A DNA stretch of 64,000 bases from Eggerthellaceae bacterium (GTDB lineage Bacteria; Actinomycetota; Coriobacteriia; Coriobacteriales; Eggerthellaceae). This document shows, in pieces, positions 1 through 7,985 of this stretch. Below the pieces are notes generated by a model that ran no database searches, was not told where the DNA came from, and worked only from the letters and a program-made list of their open reading frames with translations. The translations under genes were made by a program, and so were the position numbers. The stretch covers positions 1 to 64,000 of the forward strand of contig JAFRJC010000079.1 in assembly GCA_017432445.1 (NCBI GenBank). Direction: 5' to 3'. Each line of letters opens with the position of its first letter. Position 1 is the stretch's first letter.

Positions 1-141
1 AAATCCACTACCATACGGAACAGAGCTATACGTCGTTTTTTGCCCTGAAAATGGAAAAATCAGGCCTCCGAACAGTCGCGAAGCCGCCCGGAGACCCGAT
101 TTTTCAAGAAAATGCCGTATTTTTGCTCGAAAAGCACAAAA

Positions 142-180
142 TAGCCGCCTTTGTCCTGGTAGACAAAAGCGGCTACTTTT
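142..180 (-). terminator. Rho-independent terminator beyond tRNA-Asn 3' end
   Basis: A 14-bp stem (142-155 with 162-175, one G-U type mismatch) closes a six-base loop. T-rich sequence follows on both strands (CTTTT on plus, TTTTGTGCTTTT on minus). It lies just beyond the 3' end of the tRNA-Asn fragment when read on the minus strand, so it is probably the terminator of the original tRNA gene. It may also stop transcription of the minus-strand oxidoreductase operon. Confidence 0.6.
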
Positions 181-181
181 G

Positions 182-226
182 TGGCTCCCCGGGTAGGACT
201 CGAACCTACAACCCTCCGGTTAACAG
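182..226 (-). repeat. Attachment-site copy 1: 3' half of tRNA-Asn
   Basis: This 45-bp block is identical to 6471-6515 in direct orientation. Read on the minus strand it is the 3' half of a tRNA with anticodon loop CTGTTAA (anticodon GTT, Asn), T arm GTAGG-TTCGAGT-CCTAC and acceptor strand CCGGGGA. The sequence beyond the anticodon loop does not supply a pairing 5' half, so this is not a complete tRNA gene. A terminator follows it on the left. It is interpreted as an att site left by integration into tRNA-Asn; the stop codon of the nearest gene lies only 6 bp away. Confidence 0.7.
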
Positions 227-231
227 GGCAT

Positions 232-1230
232 CTAGTTTTTCTTTTTCTCTCCGGCCTTCGGCGTTGCGCTGAGCACTTTGTCGTTGCGCGCGCCTGACAA
301 AAGCTCGACGAAGCTGTAGCCCACATGCTCGCCCGACTCGGTTTCGACTTTTGCCAAAAGCTCGTAGTACACGAGGTTCAGCTGACCGTCGATGGCGGGC
401 GTGATGATATAGCGCTCATCCTTGAAGCCCGGCGCGGAGAGCTTCCACTTGCATGCGAACTTGATTCCGTCCTGGACGGTGAACTCGAGCGGCACGAGCG
501 TGTAGTTGTTCAGGCGTTCGTAGCTGCCGTCGGCACGGATGTAGGTGCCGTCGACATACGCCGTGTCATAGAGCCCCTCCTCGTTTGGGAACGAGAACAG
601 CATCGCTTCCTCGCCATCGAAGAACCGCAGCGAGAACCACTCCCAATGCGTGTAGGTCTTGAGCATCGAGTAGGGGCCGCCTTGCTTGTCGACCCACGCC
701 TTGCCCTCGATTGCAACCTCCTTGCCATCGATGGTAATGGTGCCCTTGCAGGGGACGTTGGTCCACGAGTAGTACCAGGTGAGTTCCTTCGGCTTGTCGA
801 CGCGCATGCGAAGCTTGCCGTCCTCGCAATGCCATACGGGATCCTTGGCTGGCTTCATCTCGACATCGAGGCTGAATTCGTTCTCGTTCATGGTCAGCAG
901 CATGCCGTTTCCGGTTTTCTCGAGGCACGCCTCGTTACCGACCTGCGCCTTTGTCGGAGACACCGTGATCGTGTTCTTGTCTGCGCCTGCGAAGACGATG
1001 CGGTGATCCTCATCGGTACAGTTCGTGACTGCTGCCTGCAGTTGGTAGTAGGGTAACAGCCCCCCGACCATGGCCTTGATGAGCGTGTATTGGAAGCTGT
1101 ACAGCTTGCCGTCGTCTCCCGTGCCGTATCCGGTCGCGTACCACCACTCGCTCTGACGCTTGTGGGCAAGCCACTCGTCCTCGAATGTGCCGTGGGGTAT
1201 ACCCTTGGATTTCGTGAATTGAATCGTCAT
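232..1230 (-). CDS. CrtC/AttH-type lipocalin-fold protein
   Basis: The 332-residue protein has the EWWY...YSFQYTLI signature near residues 24-50 that marks the hydroxyneurosporene hydratase (CrtC) and AttH family, which has a double lipocalin-like barrel. Known members bind or hydrate hydrophobic polyene-type ligands; the substrate here is unknown. The frame is open upstream for 145 more codons, but ATG at 1230 follows a clear AAGGAGA site and the upstream residues are antisense-like, so the short start was chosen. It is the last gene of a minus-strand operon behind a molybdopterin oxidoreductase and its ferredoxin subunit, which suggests a role in handling the same substrate. No signal peptide is visible. 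Confidence 0.75.
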   Translation of the reverse strand: MTIQFTKSKGIPHGTFEDEWLAHKRQSEWWYATGYGTGDDGKLYSFQYTLIKAMVGGLLPYYQLQAAVTNCTDEDHRIVFAGADKNTITVSPTKAQVGNEACLEKTGNGMLLTMNENEFSLDVEMKPAKDPVWHCEDGKLRMRVDKPKELTWYYSWTNVPCKGTITIDGKEVAIEGKAWVDKQGGPYSMLKTYTHWEWFSLRFFDGEEAMLFSFPNEEGLYDTAYVDGTYIRADGSYERLNNYTLVPLEFTVQDGIKFACKWKLSAPGFKDERYIITPAIDGQLNLVYYELLAKVETESGEHVGYSFVELLSGARNDKVLSATPKAGEKKKN

Positions 1231-1313
1231 GCGTGGTGTCTCCTTCGTTGACGCCGGCGCCGCATAAGGCGCCGGCTGGGGTTTATCCTTCCGTGAGATC
1301 GGGCTCGTCTGCG

Positions 1314-1727
1314 CTAAATGCTGTTCTCCGCGTAGCGGATGCCGGGTCGCGTGTCCTCCCAAACGGGCATCTCGTACACGCGGAAGCCTTTCTGCTTCAG
1401 CTGGGCCTCGCGTTTCGAGGCCTCGCTGTCGGGGTCGTCGAAGTCGCCGTAGGTCAACGCCCCTGCCGGGCAGTTGTACACGCAGTAGGGCTTGAAGTCC
1501 GTGGCCGCTTCCCCGCGGCAGCCGATGCAGCTCTGCTTCCAGATGGGCATCCACTTCAGGTACAGGTTCGGCCATTCGCCGCCCGGCTGGTCGATCTCGC
1601 CGCCTCCGATGGTGCGCACGAACTGCCTGAAGGTCTCCGGCTCGAGCTTGTACTGCATCTTGCACGACATCGAGCAGGTCCAGCAGCCGGTGCAGCGGTT
1701 GATGTTCACGAGAATGTTGTTAGCCAT
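1314..1727 (-). CDS. Two-cluster 4Fe-4S ferredoxin subunit of molybdoenzyme
   Basis: This 137-residue electron-transfer subunit has eight cluster-type cysteines: CxxCxxCxxxC at residues 12-22, CxxC near 67-70, and Cx3CP near 82-87. That allows two 4Fe-4S clusters, whereas DmsB/NrfC-type subunits usually run to about 200 residues with four. It starts two bases after the stop of the catalytic subunit, with its GAGGA ribosome site inside that gene's end, so the two are translationally linked. It probably passes electrons to the molybdenum subunit in the cytoplasm. No membrane anchor subunit follows, so its electron donor is unknown. Confidence 0.85.
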   Translation of the reverse strand: MANNILVNINRCTGCWTCSMSCKMQYKLEPETFRQFVRTIGGGEIDQPGGEWPNLYLKWMPIWKQSCIGCRGEAATDFKPYCVYNCPAGALTYGDFDDPDSEASKREAQLKQKGFRVYEMPVWEDTRPGIRYAENSI

Positions 1728-1729
1728 GA

Positions 1730-4186
1730 TTAGTCCTCCACTTTCCTCACGTCGCAAACGTTGTCCCAGATGCCCTCGGGCGTCGCGTTGCCGGCGACGA
1801 ACGCCATGCTCTGCGGAGCGCCGAGCACCTGGGTGAACTTGGCCGTGGAGACCTGCCCCACGATGTCCGCGAAGGCGTCGTAGTTCTCTGGGGCGTTCTC
1901 CGGGTTCATCAGGTCCTGCGGGCAGAGGCCCTCGTAGCACGTCTCGTCGAAGCTGTACCACGTGTGCGCCATGCCCTCGGGGATGTCGTCGCGCAGCTGC
2001 AAGGGGATGCGGTAGGCCCCGCGCTGGTTGACCACCTCGACGATCTCGCCGTCGACCATGTCGCGGCGGGCCGCTTCTGCCGGGTTCAGGGCCACGCCCC
2101 ACTGCGATTCGGCCAGGAGTGCGCACTCGTCCACGTTGGTGAACTGGCCCTGCATGAAGTGCTTGTGGCGAGCCACGTAGAACTGCAGCGGGTACTCGGC
2201 GCGGACATCCTCGCGACCGATGTTGGGGGCCACGTAATCGGCCATCATCTGACCGACGGGGGCGACCTCCTCGCAGTAGAACTCCAATCGCCCGGTCGTG
2301 GTCATGCGTAGGTCGTTTGCACCCGAATCCTCGCCCATGCCTTCGGGGAACGCGGCGCGAACGCACTCGTCGCGCTCGAGCCACTCGAGCGTCACCGGCG
2401 CCGTGCCGGTTTCCTCGCCGGTCTCGGGGTCGTACACGATGCCCTCGCGGTCCGCAAGGCCGGTCTGCGCGTTCAGATCGCACCAGCCCTTGAGCGAGTC
2501 GAACGGGAACACCTCGGGGATGCCCAGGCGCACGGCCAGCTGCTGCCAGATCCAGGCGGGGTCCTTGCAGTCCTCGGGCGGCTCGACGGCTGGCTTGCAG
2601 TAGAAGTAGCAGTCGTCCGTGTCGCCGATCAGCTCGTAGCGCTCGTAGGTGGTCGCCTCGGGCAGCACGATGTCGGCGTAGCGGGCGGTGTCGGTCATGC
2701 GGATCTCCCACGACACGAACAAATCGAGGTTCGGGAGGATTCGGTTGCGCCACAGGTCCTTGTTGGGCCAGTTCAGAAGCGGGTTGCCCATGCAGTTCAG
2801 CCACACCTTGTACTGCTGCTTGCTCGGGTCGGCGAACGCTTCGAGCATCTCGGGGACGGTCACTTGGCGGCTCGTCGACTTCATCTGCTCGGGCGGTGGG
2901 AACTGGATCGCCGCGGTGCTCAGGCCGCGCGTGTTGATCAGGTTGTTGTTGCCCGCGACGATGAACGACGCCTTCTCGCCGTCCTCGTTGCCCATGAGCA
3001 GCGAGAGTAGCCTGATGGCGCGGCACGTCTGCGTGCCGTTGCGGTAGCGGAAGCCGTAGTACACGTAGGTGGTGGCAGGCGAGTGCTCCACGTAGTCCAT
3101 GGCCAGATCCTCGCACTCCTCCGCGGGGACGCCCGTCAGGGCTTCCTGAGTTTCCGGCGTCCACCTCTGCACGTGCTCCTCGAGCCGCTTGAAGGCCGTC
3201 TTGCACGGGATGCCGTTCACGACCGTCTCGCCGGAGAGCACAGGTGCCGCCTCGCCGTAGCCGCTGAACGGCTGGCCCATGGGATGGAAGACGGGGACGG
3301 GCGCGCCGTCCTCGCCGAGCGCGTAGAACACGAAGTCGCTTCCGCCCTCTTCGAGGTCGGACTGGCGCAGGTACTTGTCGGTGTCGGAGCGTACCAGGTA
3401 GCCGGCAGAGGTCTTGCCCAGAAGGAACTCCTCGTTGTACGCGCGCTCGCGGATGATGACGTTGGCCATGGCCAGAGCCAGCGCCGCGTCGGTGCCGGAC
3501 TTCACGGGAACCCAGCGGTCGGCCTTCGCGGACGTGACGTCGAACAGGTTGGAGACGTGCACCAGCTTGGCGCCGCGCTCCTGCGCGTCGAGCGCGAGGC
3601 GCGTCGTGGTTGCCGGGCGGGTGAACCCCAGCGGGTTGCCGCCCCAGATGAGCAGCATGGAGCCTTCGCCCACGTGGTTCACGAGCTTGCGCGAGTTCGC
3701 GCCCGTGAAGCCGCTGTCGACGGCCTGCTCCCACGTCACGCCGTGATCGACTGCCTGGTTCTCGATGAGGCTCGCGTCCCATGCGAAGCAGAACCTGAAC
3801 ATGAGGTCGTTTTGCTTCGAGTGCCAGTCGCCCGGGTAGCCGCACCAGAAGCGGTTGAGGATGACGGACTGCGGCCCGAACTCCTCGGTGCTCTTCTTGA
3901 TTGCATCGGCAATCGTGTCGAGCGCCTCGTCCCAGGTGATCTCGACGAACTTGCCCTCGCCGCGTTCGCCCACGCGCTTGAGCGGGTGCAGGATTCTGTT
4001 CTCCAGGTACGGCATCTGCGCGGACAGCACGCCCTTCATGCAGATCTCGTTCTGGGGGTCCTTGCCTGGGGTCCGGTACTTCTGGATGCGCGTGATCTTC
4101 CCGTCGCGGGAATGCACCTGCACCATGCAGCGCTCGTGGCATCCCCATCCCTGGCAGGGGTGGATGGTAACTCTCTCTTCGGTCAT
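1730..4186 (-). CDS. Molybdopterin-dependent oxidoreductase, catalytic subunit
   Basis: This 818-residue member of the DMSO reductase family binds bis-MGD. An N-terminal 4Fe-4S motif (C11-x4-C16-x3-C20 ... C-M-K-G near residue 50) is followed by the long molybdopterin domains and a C-terminal dinucleotide-binding region. There is no twin-arginine signal, so the enzyme is predicted to be cytoplasmic. It is partnered by a short ferredoxin and a CrtC/AttH-like protein, and faces a PucR-type regulator across a 167-bp gap. Related gut Actinomycetota enzymes act on catechols, transhydroxylate aromatics or reduce other small molecules; the substrate here cannot be read from sequence. Other frames stay open across it only because of high GC. 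Confidence 0.9.
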   Translation of the reverse strand: MTEERVTIHPCQGWGCHERCMVQVHSRDGKITRIQKYRTPGKDPQNEICMKGVLSAQMPYLENRILHPLKRVGERGEGKFVEITWDEALDTIADAIKKSTEEFGPQSVILNRFWCGYPGDWHSKQNDLMFRFCFAWDASLIENQAVDHGVTWEQAVDSGFTGANSRKLVNHVGEGSMLLIWGGNPLGFTRPATTTRLALDAQERGAKLVHVSNLFDVTSAKADRWVPVKSGTDAALALAMANVIIRERAYNEEFLLGKTSAGYLVRSDTDKYLRQSDLEEGGSDFVFYALGEDGAPVPVFHPMGQPFSGYGEAAPVLSGETVVNGIPCKTAFKRLEEHVQRWTPETQEALTGVPAEECEDLAMDYVEHSPATTYVYYGFRYRNGTQTCRAIRLLSLLMGNEDGEKASFIVAGNNNLINTRGLSTAAIQFPPPEQMKSTSRQVTVPEMLEAFADPSKQQYKVWLNCMGNPLLNWPNKDLWRNRILPNLDLFVSWEIRMTDTARYADIVLPEATTYERYELIGDTDDCYFYCKPAVEPPEDCKDPAWIWQQLAVRLGIPEVFPFDSLKGWCDLNAQTGLADREGIVYDPETGEETGTAPVTLEWLERDECVRAAFPEGMGEDSGANDLRMTTTGRLEFYCEEVAPVGQMMADYVAPNIGREDVRAEYPLQFYVARHKHFMQGQFTNVDECALLAESQWGVALNPAEAARRDMVDGEIVEVVNQRGAYRIPLQLRDDIPEGMAHTWYSFDETCYEGLCPQDLMNPENAPENYDAFADIVGQVSTAKFTQVLGAPQSMAFVAGNATPEGIWDNVCDVRKVED

Positions 4187-4288
4187 AATTCCCCCTCTAC
4201 GGTTGCGTCCCGCCTACCGTGGCGGATTCATTGGCGGTATTGTTCCATCCGCCCCGTGTCGTCGGTAATGACCGCCGCGCACAATGAT

Positions 4289-4318
4289 TTGCCAATTCTA
4301 TTGCGCACTTTGTACAAT
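4289..4318 (+). promoter_or_regulatory. Sigma-70-type promoter for PucR-family regulator
   Basis: TTGCCA (4289-4294) and TACAAT (4313-4318) are separated by 18 bp, 36 bp before the GTG start at 4354. The site lies in the 167-bp divergent gap between the oxidoreductase operon and the regulator, where an operator serving both directions is likely. No clear minus-strand promoter could be picked out. Confidence 0.5.
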
Positions 4319-4353
4319 GACCCCGTTCAAGCAATCCGGGCGAAGGAGAAGCG

Positions 4354-5970
4354 GTGAAGTTGCGCGGCGATGTTCTCGTCGAGGCCCTCGAGACGAGATT
4401 CGGACTGGTAGAAACCTCGTGGTTCGACGAAGATGCCGAATACGGACAGCCTGCGCTCATGCGTGGTGCGACAAGCGCCACCGCCCGAGGAGATGCCTTC
4501 GTTATGGCAGATTGCCATATTGGAGGAGGGGAAGGCCGGCCCCTGCAGCTCCCGTGCGGCGCGGTCGCGTACCTGGCCGCGGGGGCGCTGGAGATCCAGG
4601 GCGTGCTCGCGGGGGCGAACGCCGGCCCCCGTGGGTCCGCCGTCGTCGCTGTGCCCGGGGCTCGCGATGAGCTCGAGCTCTACGATTTCCTCGTCTCGCT
4701 CTACCGCGAGGCCTCGACCTGGCACGAGAGGCTCGACCAGATATGCCTTTCCGGGGGAACCGTCCAGGAACTGCTCGACGAGAGCCTGCCGATGTTCGGC
4801 AACCCCCTCATCCAGTTCGAGGAGGACTTCGGCAACTTCACCTACTCGATCTCCGAAGAGGACGACCTCGTCGCCGAGAAGTGGGTCGTCGACCATAGGC
4901 GCTTCGAGTCCGGTGATTTCCGCATCTCCGACGTTCGCTACGAATCCTCCTGGGTGCGAAGCAACCCCGAGAGGGCGTTCGAAACGGAGCTGCCGCTCAG
5001 CAGCAACGCGCCGCATGCGTCGACGAGGGTCCTTTCGTGCTACATCGCCGCGAACGGAATGGGCGGATATGTGGCCATGGTACTCATCCATGGCTCGATA
5101 ACGCATACGCAGCGCTTCTACCTCGAGGTGCTCGCCCACAGCATCGCGGTGATGTACGAGGGACGCGCGCGGGCTTCGTACGTGCGCGGCAGCTCCCTGC
5201 GCGCGCTCGTCACGGCGGCGGCCGACGGGGCGAACCGAGACGAGCTCGCGATGGGCTTCGGGCCCGTCACGTCGGGGCTGCTACCGCCGTTCCGCTGCCT
5301 GGAGTTCGTCCCCGCCGCATCGGGAAACCAGGTGATCCCTGGGGAGCTCGCTTGCGCCGAGGTCGAACGTAGCATCCCCCACTCCCATGCCGCCTGGGTC
5401 GACGACCGGCTTATCGCGCTCGTTTGCAGCGGGGAGGATGAATCCGGCAGAGTGGCGAGGAGGCGCAGCGCTGCAGGCGGCCAATGCAGTGTCTCCACCC
5501 TGGCGCTGAGCGTATGCGAAGCGAGCGCTGGCCTCTCCCTCGAAGCGGGCATCAGCCTGGAGTTCGACGACGTGTTCAGCCTGGCCCTGTTCTCAAAACA
5601 GGCCGAGCGGGCGCTTGCGATTGGAAAGCGAAACGACCCGAAGAGCAAGGTGCACCTATTCGAGGAGTGCGCCGTTTCTTACATCGTCCAGTTCGGGACT
5701 ACGGAATTCCCCGCATGGGCGCTGTGCATGCCCGGGCTGCGCCGTCTCGCCGAAGAGGAGCGGGGAGCGAGCGTCGACTACCTGGAAACGCTGCGCTGCT
5801 GCTTCGCGAACAACTTCAACGCTGCCAAGACCGCACGCGAGCTCCACATACAACGCAACACGCTCCTCTATCGCCTCAAGCGCATCCGCGACTACGTGGG
5901 CTTCGACCTCGAAGATGCCGGGCTTCTGCTCTACCTGCAAGTATCGCTCGTGCTCATGGACGCGATGTGA
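4354..5970 (+). CDS. PucR-family transcriptional regulator
   Basis: The 538-residue protein ends (about residues 470-530) with the PucR C-terminal helix-turn-helix: a long region containing NFNAAKTARELHIQRNTLLY and a following LKRI segment. The rest is a poorly conserved sensor region, as usual in this family, which often controls catabolic genes in response to small molecules. The GTG at 4354 was chosen because AAGGAG lies 6 bp upstream. It is divergent from the molybdopterin oxidoreductase operon and is very likely its activator or repressor. Large gut-specific regulators next to molybdenum enzymes are a recurring arrangement in Eggerthellaceae. The ligand is unknown. Confidence 0.85.
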   Translation: MKLRGDVLVEALETRFGLVETSWFDEDAEYGQPALMRGATSATARGDAFVMADCHIGGGEGRPLQLPCGAVAYLAAGALEIQGVLAGANAGPRGSAVVAVPGARDELELYDFLVSLYREASTWHERLDQICLSGGTVQELLDESLPMFGNPLIQFEEDFGNFTYSISEEDDLVAEKWVVDHRRFESGDFRISDVRYESSWVRSNPERAFETELPLSSNAPHASTRVLSCYIAANGMGGYVAMVLIHGSITHTQRFYLEVLAHSIAVMYEGRARASYVRGSSLRALVTAAADGANRDELAMGFGPVTSGLLPPFRCLEFVPAASGNQVIPGELACAEVERSIPHSHAAWVDDRLIALVCSGEDESGRVARRRSAAGGQCSVSTLALSVCEASAGLSLEAGISLEFDDVFSLALFSKQAERALAIGKRNDPKSKVHLFEECAVSYIVQFGTTEFPAWALCMPGLRRLAEEERGASVDYLETLRCCFANNFNAAKTARELHIQRNTLLYRLKRIRDYVGFDLEDAGLLLYLQVSLVLMDAM

Positions 5971-6229
5971 CACCGTCGCCGACAGTAGCAGCGTCCCATT
6001 CGCCGCTTGTCGACGCAACTCGATGAAGAGCAACGTCCATCGGTGAGACTTGCTCTAGTGCCAAACCGCGTAGAAGCTATGTCGGAAGCTGACCGGGGAA
6101 TGGACCGGGCCTGTCGTCGGGTCCCACGATGCCTGCCAGGGATGCCGATATTGCCGCGAAGCGCTCGATTGGGATTCGGCGGATGCGTAGATTCTTTAGA
6201 AGAGGAGATTATTAATAGATATTACGTTC

Positions 6230-6355
6230 CGCTGTGGCGAAAGCAACCCCTTAGATGCTGTCGCCAGGGTGAAAGCATAGGTTCCGCTATGCCGAAAACA
6301 TGGTTTCGCTAGGGCGAAAGCAAGGTTTTCCACATTCGCCAGGGCGAAAGCAAGG
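6230..6355. repeat. Five degenerate palindromic repeats, TTTCGC-N4-GCGAAA type
   Basis: Five units begin at 6230, 6262, 6285, 6307 and 6337 in an otherwise gene-free 500-bp stretch (5971-6470). The two best read CGCTAGGGCGAAAGCAAGG and CGCCAGGGCGAAAGCAAGG. With the preceding TTT or TT they form TTTCGC-N4-GCGAAA palindromes. Spacing is 22-23 or 30-32 bp, about two or three helical turns. They may be operator or recombination-protein sites. No open frame here looks like a gene. Confidence 0.6.
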
Positions 6356-6396
6356 TCTGTTTTCGGGCCTCTATCTGCAGATGCTTCAAAACGATT

Positions 6397-6435
6397 TGTT
6401 GGTAAAATGTTGGTCACATGTTGGTCAGACCAACA
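6397..6435. repeat. Three TGTTGGT direct repeats (putative integrase arm sites)
   Basis: TGTTGGT occurs at 6397-6403, 6408-6414 and 6419-6425, exactly 11 bp apart, so all lie on the same face of the helix. The last forms part of the palindrome TGTTGGTCAGACCAACA (6419-6435). The row lies 46 bp left of the att core at 6471. A matching row of TGTCGGT lies on the other side. This is the layout expected of arm-type binding sites for a lambda-like integrase. Confidence 0.55.
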
Positions 6436-6440
6436 ATTAA

Positions 6441-6470
6441 GGCCAGAACAACGTTCTGGCCTGGGGTTTT
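6441..6470 (+). terminator. Rho-independent terminator before att copy 2
   Basis: GGCCAGAAC (6441-6449) pairs perfectly with GTTCTGGCC (6453-6461) around a three-base loop, followed by TGGGGTTTTT. It abuts the second att copy and would insulate the two islands from each other. Confidence 0.7.
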
Positions 6471-6515
6471 TGGCTCCCCGGGTAGGACTCGAACCTACAA
6501 CCCTCCGGTTAACAG
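6471..6515 (-). repeat. Attachment-site copy 2: 3' half of tRNA-Asn
   Basis: This is an exact 45-bp direct repeat of 182-226 (tRNA-Asn anticodon loop to acceptor end, minus strand). To its right lie a tRNA-like D-arm (GAGTTGGTAGAAC) and an ACCCC-AGGTC-GGGGT hairpin, but the would-be acceptor and anticodon strands do not pair with the 3' half. The gene is therefore not an intact tRNA. The integrase gene starts 208 bp to the right, which is the usual place for the att site of an integrative element. Confidence 0.7.
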
Positions 6516-6642
6516 CGACCCCGACCTGGGGTTATAGCAGTTCTACCAACTCAAAACCCCCGCAGAAATGTGTGCGAGCTGTGTTTTTCGCTTTCTCGCT
6601 TTGCACCAGATTTCTGTGATTGCAGTCTTTCCGACGCGCCCC

Positions 6643-6683
6643 TGTCGGTTATTTGTCGGTTGTATTGTCGGTGACATGTCGGT
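6643..6683. repeat. Four TGTCGGT direct repeats (putative integrase arm sites)
   Basis: TGTCGGT occurs at 6643, 6654, 6666 and 6677, with spacings of 11, 12 and 11 bp, directly upstream of the integrase start. Together with the TGTTGGT row left of the att core it brackets the 45-bp core. The two rows differ by one base, as expected if they belong to two related elements meeting here. Confidence 0.6.
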
Positions 6684-6722
6684 CGCAAATAACTGTGGAA
6701 AACGCGTAGGAAGGAGCAAGCC

Positions 6723-7985
6723 ATGAGATTCACAAGCAGGGGCATACGCCAGCGCGGGGACACAGACAAATGGGAGATAACGCTGTCGCACCGCGATCCG
6801 GCCACCGGCAAGCAGGTCCGGACGTTCCACACCATCGAGGCGAAGACGCTGAGGCAGGCCGAGAAGAAACGTGACGAGTTGATCCTCAAGCTCGAGATGG
6901 AGGGCACGGCGGCAGGCTCGCGACTGCTCTTGGTCGAGTTCCTCAACCTGTTCATGGACTACAAGGAGAAGGCCGCCGTCATCGAGGCCTCCACCGTCAG
7001 GGGGTACCGCCACGAGACGAAGCTGATATGCAAGTACATCGGGGATGTGAAGCTCAGCGACCTGCACATCGCGGAGGTCAATCAGTTCATGGCCGAGATG
7101 ACAGCGGACGGCTACGCTCCCAAGAGCGTGGCCGGCTGCTTCCGCTTATTGAAGCAGGCTCTCAAGTGGGCCGTGGCGCAGGACATGCTGACGAAGAACC
7201 CGTGTGACTTTTGTAAGCCACCCAAGCGCGTGAAGACCCCCATCAACGCATTGAACCGCGCCGACCGAACCCGCATGCTCAAGCTTGCTCGTGCCGCAGG
7301 GGCGCAGCCGCTCGCGCTCGCCATCGAGCTCGCGCTCACTACTGGCATGCGCCGCGGCGAAATCTGCGCGCTGCGCTGGTCGGATTTGGGAAACGACTGC
7401 ACCATCACGGTGAACCACGCTTTCGGGCAGAAGGAAGGCGGCTTCTACCTCAAAGCGCCCAAGACCGACAGCTCGGTTCGGACCATCCCGCTGACCGGGC
7501 GTATCTACGACGTGTTGTGCGCCATGAAGAAGGACTCCATGCGAATCCTGGCTGAGTTTGGCGTACGCTACGCCGACCCGTTCATCTTGGGCACGCAAGA
7601 GGCCGACAGCCGCCCGTACAACCCGCAGCTGCTCGGCAAGGAGTTCGCCGCCTTCTGCAAGATGAATGGCTTCGACTGCACGTTCCACGATCTGAGGCAC
7701 ACCTTCGCGACCATGATGATCGCGTCAGGCACCGACGTGCGCACCGTCGCGAGCTATCTCGGGCACGCCAACGTGGCCATGACGCTCAACACCTACGCCG
7801 ACGTTGACCCTGATGCCAAACGCGCCGCGGTGAGCAAGGTGGAAGGGGCGTTCGACGTGGACATGACGCGCATCATCGATGAAGCGATGGATGAGCCAAC
7901 GCCAGCGGCTGCTCTTGTATTCACCGCTGATCAGCTGCGTGCCATGTTGGCCGAAGCCGAACGAAGGGAGGGCAACGATGTTTAG
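6723..7985 (+). CDS. Tyrosine recombinase / integrase
   Basis: The 420-residue tyrosine recombinase has an AP2-like arm-binding domain (about 1-60), a SAM-like core-binding domain (about 70-170) and the catalytic domain. The catalytic residues are visible: R210 in TTGMRRGE, H322-x2-R325 in HDLRH, H348 in LGHAN and Y358 in LNTYAD. AGGAAGGAG precedes the ATG. It sits next to the tRNA-Asn att copy and to rows of probable arm sites, so it is expected to catalyse integration and excision at that tRNA. Its stop overlaps the start of a 25-codon frame encoding a cationic peptide. Confidence 0.97.
   Translation: MRFTSRGIRQRGDTDKWEITLSHRDPATGKQVRTFHTIEAKTLRQAEKKRDELILKLEMEGTAAGSRLLLVEFLNLFMDYKEKAAVIEASTVRGYRHETKLICKYIGDVKLSDLHIAEVNQFMAEMTADGYAPKSVAGCFRLLKQALKWAVAQDMLTKNPCDFCKPPKRVKTPINALNRADRTRMLKLARAAGAQPLALAIELALTTGMRRGEICALRWSDLGNDCTITVNHAFGQKEGGFYLKAPKTDSSVRTIPLTGRIYDVLCAMKKDSMRILAEFGVRYADPFILGTQEADSRPYNPQLLGKEFAAFCKMNGFDCTFHDLRHTFATMMIASGTDVRTVASYLGHANVAMTLNTYADVDPDAKRAAVSKVEGAFDVDMTRIIDEAMDEPTPAAALVFTADQLRAMLAEAERREGNDV

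Noticed and set aside
51-272. Plus-strand frame reading GSPGRTRTYNPPVNR
   Set aside because: This is the well-known false translation across a tRNA gene end; it has no ribosome site or domain.
1314-4148. 944-codon minus-strand frame that fuses an arginine-rich stretch to the ferredoxin subunit
   Set aside because: It is a GC-driven shadow of the molybdopterin oxidoreductase; only the last 137 codons are real.
3083-4357. 424-codon plus-strand frame opposite the oxidoreductase
   Set aside because: Its composition mirrors the antisense strand, with no domain or ribosome site.
6230-6355. A CRISPR array
   Set aside because: The units are short and degenerate, the spacers are tiny and unequal, and no cas genes are nearby.
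6473-6560. A complete tRNA on the minus strand at att copy 2
   Set aside because: A D-arm-like sequence is present, but the acceptor and anticodon stems do not pair, so only the 3' half is tRNA-Asn.
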